Positions 38,501-46,129 of a stretch of 64,000 bases of DNA are shown piece by piece; within the stretch, counting starts at the first letter, position 1; each line of letters begins with the position of its first letter. The DNA is from a virus, in the IMG/VR virus record IMGVR_UViG_3300023184_000101, positions 1 to 64,000 of that record; one strand, 5' to 3'. The position numbers and the translations under genes were made by a program. The notes beneath the pieces were generated by a model. The model did no database searches. It had not been told where the DNA came from and was given only the letters and a program-made list of their open reading frames with translations.

Positions 38501-39876
38501 TATATCTTCAAACAATAATATATTCTTTATGTTATGTTAGGGCATATCAAGGAACTAAAGATAAAGGTTCTTTTGTTGGGTTCAATAATAACTTTGCAAC
38601 CGTAACTTTAGATTTGGATTACGGAAATAATAACACATATTTCAATCAACAACCAAGAACGTATTCTTGTGTGGATGTTCAATCAGGAACCGCAACCAAA
38701 GTTGAGAATGTATTGCCTATTGCTAATTTCTCAGATGTAAATAAGTTTTTGGATTTTATGATTTCTAAATTGAATGCAAACGTCCAAAGAATTACGCAAA
38801 TTGGATTACCAAAATATTATGTTTGTTATTGGCCAACAACAAACTTTACCGAACAATATTATGATACTAAAGCGACCACAGAATTTAAAGAAGTTAATGC
38901 CAATTTCGAAAGGGCGATTAAATCTGCAGTAAGCTTAGGATTATCTGATTTAGAAGGTGTTTATGAGCCACAACCTACACCAACAATTTCTGCGACAATA
39001 GGGTCAACACCAACAGCAACTAGCTCGGTTACACCTACACCAACACCTACTAAAGGAACAATACCTCCACCAACACCTACACCAACTCCTTGTGAAAAAC
39101 CTGTTATTACTTCGTTCACGCCAACTTCAGGTGGTTACAACACTATTTTAACTATCACAGGAAAATATTTACAATCAACACTTCAAATCATTATAAATAA
39201 CGTTTCTGTAGATAAAGGTTTCACTGTTTCAAGCGATGGAACACAACTTACTGTTACAGTACCTGAGGCAAGATTAATTGGTGTATTAATTAATTCTATA
39301 ACTGTAAAAACTCAGAATGGGGATGTTACAAGCACTGAAAAATTCATTTACAATCCGGCAATCAAAATGCCGATTTCTCCTGCACGACCATTGAATTTAA
39401 CGATGGCAAGCACACAAACACAAATAAAAGATACTGAAAAACAAAGTTCTACATTTTATGATGGGCTAACAGGACCAAAAGTACTAACTGAAAAAATTGT
39501 AACACTTCCAACAGGAACCATGCAAAATATATCAGTTAAGGTAAATACCGATGTTGGAATATGGTCGATAACTGACAGTGTGAATATACAGTTACAATTA
39601 TTTGGGTACGATGTAGGACCAAACAATTCAATTAATAAAGTATTAATCAAAGAACAGGGATTCACAGAAACAGGTTTAGTTTCAACTAATAGACAATCGT
39701 TCTTTATCGATGCCACTGATATTGATGACTTGATAAAAAACAGTGGTAAATTCACTGCTGATGAAATTAAAAAAACTAAGGAAATACTCGGAAGAGTGTC
39801 CTTAACAACAATACCGGCGGACAAAAATAAACAACAAATAAATTCAACATATAACTTCAAAATCTTGATGGTTTAA
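32530..39876 (+). CDS. Giant baseplate hub protein with Thr/Pro linker and IPT/TIG domain
   Basis: At 2448 residues this is the largest gene in the window. The N-terminal 250 residues include TSISIRTSTSFIPTVSIRLED and FFNLPYCPFYLTLKGYYGQA, a hub-type beta domain. Near residues 1860-1895, PYLIQEVTHTIAAGTFETQF resembles gp27/gp44-type hub proteins. After about residue 2146 comes a TPTPT linker like those of the fibre proteins, then an IPT/TIG Ig-like domain (about 2189-2276: PVITSFTPTSGGYNTILTIT and IINNVSV strands) and a last domain of about 170 residues. It would form the central hub or spike of the baseplate, with its tip displayed on a flexible linker. The exact T4 counterpart is uncertain. 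Confidence 0.65.
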   Translation: MAGNLQADNSGNILVDFDYNNIIVVDPNKTIDSFGNVKERLVDHENLVMYANLEAEVVPRTKLSVGGSPEDRIRTISVAKINFLKPTKNAYLGTGYYDELTGKNSTKYEGVNQPKQTLTQTADGKEAYKINSVADQTNVIDTGLLGMTSISIRTSTSFIPTVSIRLEDIQGRALFQLGNNSPYSAFFNLPYCPFYLTLKGYYGQAIRYQLNLEKFSASFNQAGGSYIVDLEFKGYKFNILNEISFGHLLAAPHMYSQRFQITQSPTEGQNANEQKDASLAGKTGAGTTSTNNVTSEIVAERGYQKVAELYSEYKAKGLVARDFPELTVQQLMNKLDNFEQAIVNSYQKANVEPLTNIRNYQQKLKEYFANVRGENTSWFNTYCDVRPIYLNNKPEVVYAYKANLDQAAISEANTKLSDLVARYNLGLAENPTLGKAGTSPIPNPIKYDDFFKTVVGSDVDWVETTRSQTGIIAPTTGDTELVKTTLSKFFKVSFETDINSNLALPVPKKIVLPQFIVFEGDKHFDKSLANMETLASAKLAEIEGLLSADLARKIEDKATGLGFKPTVRNIIAVLMASSEAFIRLLDDVHTNAWNVKYDPIRKNAILDNPSSARSSDGRDDVKISADAQQSNQGLSTAQIPVYPWPQFFVETPEDKKGRFQLKYIADPSVVNSTKGYLYDKWPEVEFVEEYMKGLTQKFQNPLSQPSLGAESKTIITNVNGIEFPNAGIAYVNKEEIKFFYEIWERQYLTSFYSGYVRILGNNNGSDVFSDYAMSAESQNIKLSLGASSPYLNLKLKNLNLNSTNYVSTLETISNQGTGRAYQDFIRDFYVTPYIKTLTESPFSILNLNETGKIPEQPIVSEALQQIIKSPYNTPMLLDTYPFTDGKWCFNNMDNSAANTNELVYNTNKTYKIYSENKVIANFDTLTDYTTNRPVTNFSYLNVSNPSDGRTNGNLNEFYRTRITTEFIPTEGYCYFPSPDTTFEIRTTTSILNTPYFVNAIQNGVNNSRKSDPYPYVQAAYLFINSLPLASTRERYKTYSQGQTSELDYIASVFKKFGAIHKVPYAWVLKMGSIWHRYKKHVETNVDILDSCWKEFDYAVNYDPITNDVNHQYSYETTVQGIKPPTQKIVLQDETSTSIKIQSGFYPKLVNDFNVFYNGYELYQNYTNEEIQASLNNGMKLFSLKEGSISGVKQKTKDLIVEPFSVVIPHLIDDSSKNQSVCVPANNTKGGEYYVIPSYGTTLSQTAAQCVNTIGSTIVDLTYNQSMYNGSVRLLWAAPNYGYFDSLSIRKPSPDSYLNYINPLSAIQAPMRLYSGDTYSKIEEIFSVFDKSILNQFEQEFLNFCKPINTLDAALSVVGIGQSPIDLNAGFKNFQSFMRTAMTVPAQAASEDNVQYFKNTINNQAQVFCSNIKNFMEYDVILRNGNPGNYNRRIFGSFLGTATDPIPYEPYVKNSLPTSGGGITLSQSKAKYPLEWAALQTNIGFSTIINLEYTDKGSYITDFFVDNNMLFSVPNITLYSELIKVYATRKLLNPTITTGNFKTQIQNFISDGTNIQNIVLNKTLESLRKNLDDYSQLPERTIQSVIDGQQSKVENYEVFKALNDKWVAGGDYKTKTLFEDMMFLDRASRNIGDTIIIDIFDLQTMLGKNAYNEAMSVFTLISGILIKNNFNVMPLPAYVNFYNVQDVSGINIPQKSEGSLEFANSMWGTYLNVDYRNSGPKMVCFYAGKPSQYLDLPKGNFRFRDDSFDMKRASENPLIEDLKDKKDYGLSNRCVGFNVEIGIRNQNVFKDFSVSQEAGKATSETINAQLNMIDQASGRNVTTQNVSLYNLYKNRSYKCSVTCLGNAMLQPTMYFNVQHVPMFNGPYLIQEVTHTIAAGTFETQFTGVRQGIFDLPAIDNFLQSINKNLLSKIEQAVLNKKDATPAIGATTDQAKASKIIQEAKSTLQAQNACKNKLSPIYTEQGWESATAKSTPLSPQEFKDAIVSKTSDLYLQTIIYSLCYVRAYQGTKDKGSFVGFNNNFATVTLDLDYGNNNTYFNQQPRTYSCVDVQSGTATKVENVLPIANFSDVNKFLDFMISKLNANVQRITQIGLPKYYVCYWPTTNFTEQYYDTKATTEFKEVNANFERAIKSAVSLGLSDLEGVYEPQPTPTISATIGSTPTATSSVTPTPTPTKGTIPPPTPTPTPCEKPVITSFTPTSGGYNTILTITGKYLQSTLQIIINNVSVDKGFTVSSDGTQLTVTVPEARLIGVLINSITVKTQNGDVTSTEKFIYNPAIKMPISPARPLNLTMASTQTQIKDTEKQSSTFYDGLTGPKVLTEKIVTLPTGTMQNISVKVNTDVGIWSITDSVNIQLQLFGYDVGPNNSINKVLIKEQGFTETGLVSTNRQSFFIDATDIDDLIKNSGKFTADEIKKTKEILGRVSLTTIPADKNKQQINSTYNFKILMV

Positions 39877-39894
39877 TTTAACGATGAATTAGTA

Positions 39895-39903
39895 TATTTA
39901 TAA
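39895..39903 (+). promoter_or_regulatory. TATTTATAA motif before 39916 gene
   Basis: Spacing of 21 nt to the ATG. The stretch TATTTATAATAAAAG is shared with 27148. Confidence 0.5.
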
Positions 39904-39915
39904 TAAAAGATTTTT

Positions 39916-40140
39916 ATGGATTTAAAATTAGCATTGAACAATTACCTTGGAAAATCAGTGAGATATTCTGAGGAAGATAACGGAGACGGAAGTAAACAAG
40001 TTTGTGACTTGGATACTGGAGACTGTTACACAGTTAGAGAAAGAGACGGACTAATCGAAAGAGCGGGACATCAAACAACAGCTAACAGAAAAGTTAGAGT
40101 TGAAACAGCTAACGGAATAAAACAACTTTTAAACGGATAA
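39916..40140 (+). CDS. Hypothetical small acidic/basic protein
   Basis: The 74-residue product contains VCDLDTGDCYTVRERDGLIE, with two Cys six residues apart and alternating charge. No family was recognised. It has its own TATTTATAA motif and is followed after 4 nt by the next gene, so the two form an operon ended by a strong terminator. Confidence 0.65.
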   Translation: MDLKLALNNYLGKSVRYSEEDNGDGSKQVCDLDTGDCYTVRERDGLIERAGHQTTANRKVRVETANGIKQLLNG

Positions 40141-40144
40141 CAAC

Positions 40145-40816
40145 ATGAGTTTAGATAGAAAAATTATCAGCGAAATTCAAAGATATAAGAATATCAACAA
40201 ATACATAATGGAGCAAGATGCACCACCCCCACCGGCTGACTTAGGTACGGAGTTAGGGGCTATGGCACCACCACCACCTGCAGACCCTGCAGCCGCGGCG
40301 GCACCTCCACCAGAAGCTGTACCAGCACCTGAAGCGGCACCTCAACCAATAGATGTTGCGAATGACCCTGATGTTGAAAAGATTGACGACGACGGTAAGT
40401 CAGAAGAAAAGAAAGACGATGAGGGAGAAGGTTCAGAAGAGTTGGATGTAACAGACTTAGTCGATTCTCAAAAAAACATTGAACAAAAACAAGAAGAGTA
40501 TTTTGAAAACTTGTTTGGACAATTAAATAAGTTAGAATCAAGATTAGGAGAAATGGACCAAATCATGTCTAAGTTGAATACCCTTGAAGCTAAGATTGAA
40601 AAATACAGAGAAAAAACTCCTCAAGAAAAATTGGAATTAAGAACGTATGATTCATATCCTTTCAATCAAAAATTATCTGATTTCTTTGACGATAAGAAAG
40701 AAGAAATGGAGTTAACTGGTAAGAAAGATTATGTGTTAACATCGGATGATGTAACTGACATTAATGCGAATGATGTAAAAAAATCATTCCAACCAACAGA
40801 GGACGATTTAATGTAA
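40145..40816 (+). CDS. Acidic protein with Pro/Ala linker and coiled coil
   Basis: The 223-residue protein has a helical N-terminus (IISEIQRYKNINKYIMEQ), a Pro/Ala-rich stretch (about residues 25-75), an acidic region with DDEGEGSEELDV, a coiled-coil segment (about 110-155: IEQKQEEYFENLFGQLNKLE) and a conserved-looking tail RTYDSYPFNQKLSDFF. The N-terminal amphipathic peptide ending in E-Q before a disordered linker resembles the targeting peptides of proteins packaged in T4-like proheads. A scaffold or internal virion role is a guess from this layout. It has no similarity I can name. Confidence 0.55.
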   Translation: MSLDRKIISEIQRYKNINKYIMEQDAPPPPADLGTELGAMAPPPPADPAAAAAPPPEAVPAPEAAPQPIDVANDPDVEKIDDDGKSEEKKDDEGEGSEELDVTDLVDSQKNIEQKQEEYFENLFGQLNKLESRLGEMDQIMSKLNTLEAKIEKYREKTPQEKLELRTYDSYPFNQKLSDFFDDKKEEMELTGKKDYVLTSDDVTDINANDVKKSFQPTEDDLM

Positions 40817-40837
40817 TACAAAGAAAAAAATATTGAG

Positions 40838-40866
40838 AAGGTCATCGAAAGATGACCTTTTTTTAT
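40838..40866 (+). terminator. Intrinsic terminator before gp32
   Basis: AAGGTCATC (40838-40846), GAAA tetraloop, GATGACCTT (40851-40859), then TTTTT. It is a textbook GNRA-capped hairpin. Confidence 0.92.
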
Positions 40867-40891
40867 TTGACATAGAGCCAAATTATACCTA

Positions 40892-40900
40892 TATTTATAA
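40892..40900 (+). promoter_or_regulatory. TATTTATAA motif before gp32
   Basis: The motif is 27 nt before the ATG at 40919 and about 25 nt after the terminator, giving gp32 its own transcription unit with terminators on both sides. Confidence 0.5.
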
Positions 40901-40918
40901 ACAATAAAACACTTTAAA

Positions 40919-41779
40919 ATGAGTAATGTATTAGACGCCGTATTGGCACAGTATGAAAAAACAAAACAACAAGGGGCAGGCCCACAGTTCAAAATGTCGC
41001 AAGACGAAAGAATGAAAAAGTATTTCGCTTTAATCCTTAGTGATAAAGAGAAACAAGGACAAAGAAGAGTAAGAATCCTTCCTACCCAAGACGGTTCATC
41101 ACCGTTTAAAGAAGCTTGGTACCACGAAATTCAAGTTGGTGGTCAATGGCAGAAGTTCTTCGACCCAGGAAAGAATGACAACGAACGTTCACCTTTAAAC
41201 GAGGTTTACGAAGAGTTAATGTCTACGGGTAAAGAATCAGATAAAGAATTGGCGAAACAATACAAGTCTCGTAAGTTCTATATCGTTAAGGTAATCGACA
41301 GAGACCACGAAGAAGATGGTCCAAAGTTTTGGAGATTCAAACACAATTACAAGAACGATGGTATCTTGGACAAAATCATCCCTATTTGGAGAAACAAAGG
41401 TGATATCACTGACCCTACAACAGGACGTGATTTAATCATTGAGTTAACAAAATCAAAAACACCGGCAGGTAAAGAGTACACAAGTGTATCTACAATTATG
41501 TATGAAGACCAAGCTCCTGTTCACGCAGAAAAAGAGCAAGCAAATGCTTGGATTAACGATGAGTTAACTTGGTTGGATGTATATTCTAAAAAACCTGTTG
41601 AGTACCTTGAGGCGATTGCAAGAGGTGAGACACCGAAATGGGACACTGAAAAAGGTGGATATGCTTATGGTGACGCAACGGTAGCTGAAGAAACTTTCGG
41701 TGGTAGCAAAAAGGCGGCACCTGCAATGGTTGTTGACCCTCAAGCTGAAGCTGAGGCTGATTCGGATTTACCATTCTAA
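40919..41779 (+). CDS. Single-stranded DNA-binding protein (gp32-like)
   Basis: The 286-residue protein starts MSNVLDAVLAQYEK and contains RRVRILPTQDGSSPFKEAWYHEI, RKFYIVKVIDRDHEEDGPKF and WRFKHNYKNDGILDKI, as in T4-like gp32. It coats single-stranded DNA in replication, recombination and repair. It has no cysteine at all, so the zinc-binding His/Cys group of T4 gp32 is missing. It ends in DSDLPF, close to the DDDIPF tip of bacterial SSB that recruits partner proteins. It lies beside UvsX, Rnh and helicase, its functional partners, between two strong terminators. Confidence 0.9.
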   Translation: MSNVLDAVLAQYEKTKQQGAGPQFKMSQDERMKKYFALILSDKEKQGQRRVRILPTQDGSSPFKEAWYHEIQVGGQWQKFFDPGKNDNERSPLNEVYEELMSTGKESDKELAKQYKSRKFYIVKVIDRDHEEDGPKFWRFKHNYKNDGILDKIIPIWRNKGDITDPTTGRDLIIELTKSKTPAGKEYTSVSTIMYEDQAPVHAEKEQANAWINDELTWLDVYSKKPVEYLEAIARGETPKWDTEKGGYAYGDATVAEETFGGSKKAAPAMVVDPQAEAEADSDLPF

Positions 41780-41786
41780 TTTATAC

Positions 41787-41815
41787 GGGTGGAGGTAATA
41801 CTCCACCCTTTTTTT
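41787..41815 (+). terminator. Intrinsic terminator after gp32
   Basis: GGGTGGAG (41787-41794), GTAATA loop, CTCCACCC (41801-41808), then TTTTTTT. The next ATG is only 11 nt downstream. Confidence 0.92.
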
Positions 41816-41825
41816 AATTTATCAT

Positions 41826-42122
41826 ATGACATTTAAAGAAGAAATTGAATTACAATTAGTTGACAATAAAACATTGTCCTACGAAATATTGAGTCAATTA
41901 AAACATAAGAATTATTACTCTGGTAGAGCTAAACAAATTGGTGATACAGTTTTATTTGGGATGTTGAAAGAAGAAACTGAAGATGGTCAATTGGGTTTGA
42001 AGTTAGTTACCTTTCATGAAGAGGAACTTAGTGAGTTGTATGAAGAAGATACAGAATTCTATAAGGTAACTAAGATAAGTAAAATACCAAACATTAAAAG
42101 AAAAGAAGATGGCGGGAATTAA
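41826..42122 (+). CDS. Hypothetical small protein upstream of UvsX
   Basis: The 98-residue acidic protein (many Glu, with EDGQLGLKLVTFHEEELSE) has no recognised family. Its 3' end overlaps the UvsX gene by 14 nt, so it is probably co-expressed with the recombinase and might be a partner or regulator in recombination. The start follows the gp32 terminator directly. Confidence 0.6.
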   Translation: MTFKEEIELQLVDNKTLSYEILSQLKHKNYYSGRAKQIGDTVLFGMLKEETEDGQLGLKLVTFHEEELSELYEEDTEFYKVTKISKIPNIKRKEDGGN

Positions 42123-43092
42123 GAAAAAAGAATCGGGAGGATTTAAAGATAAGTTCTCAACCAAAACAAAATATAAAGAAACTAGCTACTACTTTTGTGG
42201 CGATGCTTTCTTAAGTGCTAGTGGATTACCAGGCCCTGTTATGGGTGGTATCAATATGTTCTTGGGACATAGTAATAGTTCTAAAACAACTGCCATGATA
42301 TTAGCTGCGGCTGATGCTCAAAAGAAAGGTCACTTACCTGTCTTTATTATTACTGAAAAAAAATGGAGTTGGGAACACGCTGTTGAATTAGGGTTGGATG
42401 CCAAGAAGAATTCTGACGGTGAGTGGGACGGCGACTTTATTTTTAATGATAGTTTTGATTATATTGAACAAGTAACTGAGTTTATTAATGAAGTATTGGA
42501 TGCTCAAGAGAAAGGAGAGATTCAACAATCAATATTATTCCTTTGGGATTCGGTAGGTTCAATTCCTTGTAAGATGACCTTTGATGGTAAGGGTGGTAAA
42601 CAACATAACGCAGCAACACTTGCTGATAAAATTGGTATGGGAGTTCACTCAAGAATTTCTAAATCAAAGAAAGAAGACTACGCTTACTACAATACTTTAG
42701 TAGTTGTAAACCAACCTTGGGTTGCTCTTCCTGACAATCCTTTTGGACAACCAACAATCAAAGCAAAAGGTGGCGAAGCTTTATGGTTAGCATCTTCATT
42801 GGTATTCCTTTTTGGTAATCAAGCAAGTGCTGGTATTAACCACATTACAGCAACCAAAGGAGGAAGAACTGTAAGATATGCAATCAGAACTAAGATATCA
42901 ATTTTAAAGAATCACGTAAATGGTTTAGGTTACAATGACGGTAAGTTGATTGCGGTACCACAAGGATATATTGAAGATACTAAGGAGGCTTTAGAATCTT
43001 ATAAGAAAGAGTATTCCCAATATTGGAATGGTATCTTATCAGGAACTGGCGAATTGACTTTAGAAGAAACAACAGACGATATCAGCGAGTAA
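42109..43092 (+). CDS. uvsX: RecA-like recombinase UvsX
   Basis: The P-loop is GHSNSSKTT (residues 53-61), a UvsX-type variant of Walker A, and ILFLWDSVG (about 141-149) is Walker B. The segment LVVVNQPWVALP and IKAKGGEALWLASSLVF follow the RecA/UvsX core order. The enzyme forms filaments on gp32-coated DNA and catalyses strand exchange for recombination-dependent replication. At 327 residues it is shorter than T4 UvsX (391), lacking part of the N-terminal region. It precedes the Rnh and helicase genes. Confidence 0.9.
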   Translation: MAGIKKKESGGFKDKFSTKTKYKETSYYFCGDAFLSASGLPGPVMGGINMFLGHSNSSKTTAMILAAADAQKKGHLPVFIITEKKWSWEHAVELGLDAKKNSDGEWDGDFIFNDSFDYIEQVTEFINEVLDAQEKGEIQQSILFLWDSVGSIPCKMTFDGKGGKQHNAATLADKIGMGVHSRISKSKKEDYAYYNTLVVVNQPWVALPDNPFGQPTIKAKGGEALWLASSLVFLFGNQASAGINHITATKGGRTVRYAIRTKISILKNHVNGLGYNDGKLIAVPQGYIEDTKEALESYKKEYSQYWNGILSGTGELTLEETTDDISE

Positions 43093-43124
43093 GAAACAAT
43101 TTTTATCACCTCTAATTTAACAAA

Positions 43125-44120
43125 GTGACTAAAACACTTTTAGTAGACGGAAACAATTTATTTAAAATAGGATTTCACGGAGTCAAAGAATTATACAGTG
43201 ATGGGGACCATTTAGGTGGAATCTATCACTTTATAAACATTCTTAGAAGATTCTTACAAGAACATGACCACGATAAAGTGGTTGTATTCTGGGATTCTAA
43301 TTCGTCTATCCGTAAATCAATCTACCCACAATATAAGGCTAATAGACGCCAAGATATGAATGAGGATAAGTACCAGTCATATCTTAATCAACAATCAAGA
43401 ATTAAAGAATACCTTGAAGAGATTTTTGTAAGACAGGTTGAAATGATAGATAATGAGGCGGATGACCTTATTGCTTACTATTGTAAGGTTGCCGTTGAAG
43501 AACAGATAATTATCTTTTCTGCGGATAAAGACCTGACTCAATTGATTAACGAGAACATTAGTATCTATTCACCCGTATCCAAACAATACTTTAAGAATGG
43601 AGATAACATTATAATTAATAAGGTAGAGATACCTCATTATAACGTATTGTTATGTAAAATTTTTACAGGTGATAAATCCGACAACATAGATGGAATAGAA
43701 GGCCTTGGTGAAAAGACATTAATAAAATACTTTCCACAAATGCAGGAAAAACCCTGCACTATCAAAGAATTACTCGATATTGCACGAAATATCCCGCAAA
43801 AAAAACCTATTAAAACTTTATCAAATATTTTGACTGGGAAGACAAAATCAACTATTCTTGGAGAAGAGTTTTATAACACAAACAAAAAAATTGTAGACCT
43901 TTCAAACCCGTTAATTACAGATGATGGAAAGACCTTAGTAGAACAAATTTACACTGATACAATAGACCCCACCGACAGGGGGTATAAAAACCTAATGAGA
44001 ATGATGATGGAAGATGGACTCTTCAAGTACCTCCCTAAAGATGATGAGGCTTGGGTTAACTTTCTCACACCATTCACAAAATTAATAAGAAAAGAAAAAC
44101 GAAACACAAACAAAAATTAA
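43125..44120 (+). CDS. 5'-3' exonuclease / RNase H (Rnh, FEN-like)
   Basis: The PIN/FEN fold is seen from TLLVDGNNLFKIGFHG (D8), VVFWDSNSSIRK, DNEADDLIAYY (acidic cluster), IIFSADKDLTQLI and the helix-hairpin FTGDKSDNIDGIEGLGEKT. Such enzymes remove RNA primers and flaps from the lagging strand. The start is GTG at 43125; no ATG is nearby in frame. At 331 residues it matches T4 Rnh (305). The next gene begins 5 nt after its stop. Confidence 0.88.
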   Translation: MTKTLLVDGNNLFKIGFHGVKELYSDGDHLGGIYHFINILRRFLQEHDHDKVVVFWDSNSSIRKSIYPQYKANRRQDMNEDKYQSYLNQQSRIKEYLEEIFVRQVEMIDNEADDLIAYYCKVAVEEQIIIFSADKDLTQLINENISIYSPVSKQYFKNGDNIIINKVEIPHYNVLLCKIFTGDKSDNIDGIEGLGEKTLIKYFPQMQEKPCTIKELLDIARNIPQKKPIKTLSNILTGKTKSTILGEEFYNTNKKIVDLSNPLITDDGKTLVEQIYTDTIDPTDRGYKNLMRMMMEDGLFKYLPKDDEAWVNFLTPFTKLIRKEKRNTNKN

Positions 44121-44125
44121 ACGCA

Positions 44126-44578
44126 ATGAAAGAAATGGACAGCACCAAAATGGAATTCCTTTTGACTTTGAATGACAACATTGTTGTACAAAGATTCTTC
44201 AACGTTAGAGGATTTAACCCTAAGGCGAAGAACTCGGTAGACTTGTATGATTATATCAAATCTCTAAAAGAAGAGTTGCAGTATTATCTTAAAATGAAAA
44301 CAGTTGTTTACATGATGGACAACAGAGATGCAATCAGTCATGACCCAAAAATTATGGATACATCATTCACAGATGGTCCTGAAATATTTAACCTTTTTGT
44401 GAAAGTTGGAGAACAGACAATTTGTCATAGACAATTTGATGGAAAATTATTTCCGCCGAAAGTTCGTTATACGGTGGACGTACGACCATTTTTGAAAGAT
44501 GTCTTAAGAGATTTAACTGACATTTTTTCAAACAACCAATTATCTTACCAATATTTGGATTTCGAAACAAGTAAGTAA
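44126..44578 (+). CDS. Hypothetical protein between Rnh and helicase
   Basis: The 150-residue product contains MEFLLTLNDNIVVQRFFNVR and VGEQTICHRQFDGKLFPPKV. It was not recognised. The arrangement in a replication operon, with only 5 nt from the Rnh gene and 35 nt to the helicase gene, suggests a replication or transcription-linked role. In-frame ATGs also occur at 44135 and 44147; 44126 gives the tightest spacing to the preceding gene. Confidence 0.65.
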   Translation: MKEMDSTKMEFLLTLNDNIVVQRFFNVRGFNPKAKNSVDLYDYIKSLKEELQYYLKMKTVVYMMDNRDAISHDPKIMDTSFTDGPEIFNLFVKVGEQTICHRQFDGKLFPPKVRYTVDVRPFLKDVLRDLTDIFSNNQLSYQYLDFETSK

Positions 44579-44613
44579 GTATTTAATAAAAGAGGGGATA
44601 TTTTAAAACAACT

Positions 44614-45996
44614 ATGAACAAGAATTTTGATTATTTAGGGAACACATTTCAGGTGCAGTTACTCAACCAAATAGTTGTCGACAAGGATTTTTCACATTCC
44701 ATTATGGATGTTATTGAAAGTTCATATTTCGACAACAAATACTTTAAAATCATCATACAGATGATTAAAGAGTATCACATAAAGTACGAGTCAACACCTA
44801 CTTTCGACACCTTAGAGCAGATTGTAAAATCTGAGATACCTCAAGAACTTGTTGCCAAGATTGTTTTGGACACACTTAAACAAGTTAAAGACGCTCCGTT
44901 TGAGGGAACATCTTTTGTTCAAGAGAAGGCATTAAAATTCTGTAAACAACAAGAGTTACAGAAGGCGATGGACAAATCACAAAAGATTATTACTGAGGGT
45001 GACTTTGAATCTTACGACAAGGTGGAAGGACTTATTAGAGAAGCTCTACAAGTTGGTGAGTTTGAGAAAGGTGAGACAGATGTATTCGATAACTTAGAGA
45101 CAGTCCTCGAGGAAGACTACAGACACCCCATTCCAATGGGTATTACAGGAATCGACAAACTACTTAAGGGTGGACTTGCGAAGGGTGAGATTGGGGTTAT
45201 ATTAGCTCCTACGGGGGTCGGTAAAACCACCGTCTTATGTAAGATAGCCAACACAGCATTCAATATGGGTTATAACGTTCTTCAAATATTTTTTGAGGAC
45301 AACCCAAAGATTATTCAAAGAAAACATTTCACGATGTGGACGGGTATTGAACCAGATAATTTGGTTCTCCACAAAGATGTTGTCATGGGTAAGATAACTG
45401 AGATTAAAGAGACGATGAAGAATGAGTTAATCTTGAAGAAGTTAGCTTCTGATAGTATGACCATGAATCAAATCAAGAATCAAGTTAGAAAGATTATTGC
45501 TGATGGTACAAAGATTGATATGATTCTATTGGATTATATTGATTGTGTTCTCCCTGAATCAAGTGCAAAGGATGAGTGGAAAGCTGAAGGTTCTGTAATG
45601 AGAGGATTTGAAGGTATGTGTCACGAGTTGAATCTTGCTGGATGGACCGCAACACAAGGTAATAGAAGTTCAATCTCATCTGAGGTTGTGACTACAGACC
45701 AAATGGGTGGCTCAATCAAAAAGGCTCAGGTGGGTCACGTAATCATCACTGTGGCTAAATCATTACAACAAAAGGAAATGAACTTAGCAACAATTGCCAT
45801 TACAAAGTCACGTCTTGGTAAAGACGGAGTTGTCTTTGAAAATTGCAAGTTTAACAATGAACTTCTTGAAATAGATACTGAATCGTCAGTTACCTTCTTA
45901 GGATTTGAGGGACAACAAGAGGAAAGAAAAAGGGATAGAGTTAAGGAACTTCTTGAGAAAAGAAAAGAAAGAGAATCTCAACAAAAATCCACTTAA
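44614..45996 (+). CDS. Replicative DNA helicase, DnaB/gp41-like
   Basis: The N-terminal helical domain (about residues 1-110) is followed by the RecA-like motor: MGITGIDKLLKGGLAKGEIG, Walker A APTGVGKTT (198-206), MILLDYIDCV (Walker B) and GWTATQGNRSSI. This fits hexameric 5'-3' helicases that unwind DNA at the fork with the primase. At 460 residues it is similar to T4 gp41 (475). The C-terminus is highly charged (EERKRDRVKELLEKRKERES). A TATTTAA variant lies just upstream at about 44580, weaker than the other sites. Confidence 0.92.
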   Translation: MNKNFDYLGNTFQVQLLNQIVVDKDFSHSIMDVIESSYFDNKYFKIIIQMIKEYHIKYESTPTFDTLEQIVKSEIPQELVAKIVLDTLKQVKDAPFEGTSFVQEKALKFCKQQELQKAMDKSQKIITEGDFESYDKVEGLIREALQVGEFEKGETDVFDNLETVLEEDYRHPIPMGITGIDKLLKGGLAKGEIGVILAPTGVGKTTVLCKIANTAFNMGYNVLQIFFEDNPKIIQRKHFTMWTGIEPDNLVLHKDVVMGKITEIKETMKNELILKKLASDSMTMNQIKNQVRKIIADGTKIDMILLDYIDCVLPESSAKDEWKAEGSVMRGFEGMCHELNLAGWTATQGNRSSISSEVVTTDQMGGSIKKAQVGHVIITVAKSLQQKEMNLATIAITKSRLGKDGVVFENCKFNNELLEIDTESSVTFLGFEGQQEERKRDRVKELLEKRKERESQQKST

Positions 45997-46070
45997 TTAA
46001 ATATCTACTTTTTTCAAAAAAAACTTATTTTTTTAATTACAAATTGTTGGTCGATTGGTGTTCGACCACA

Positions 46071-46079
46071 TATTTATCA
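46071..46079 (+). promoter_or_regulatory. TATTTATCA motif before ribonucleotide reductase
   Basis: The motif is 59 nt before the ATG at 46130. An imperfect hairpin (TGGTCGATTGGTGTTCGACCA, 46049-46069) lies immediately upstream, so the long gap 45997-46129 looks regulatory. Confidence 0.45.
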
Positions 46080-46129
46080 TAAAAATCAACGATTTTTTAA
46101 TAAAATATCTACACCTAAAAATTTACAAA

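Noticed and set aside
39456-39860. Minus-strand open frame of 134 codons at the end of the hub gene
   Set aside because: It is the antisense of a coding domain in the plus frame, with no motif or start signal.
46055-46129. GTG start adding 25 residues to the ribonucleotide reductase
   Set aside because: The added residues (FDHIFIIKINDF) do not look like the family, and the TATTTATCA motif lies inside this stretch.
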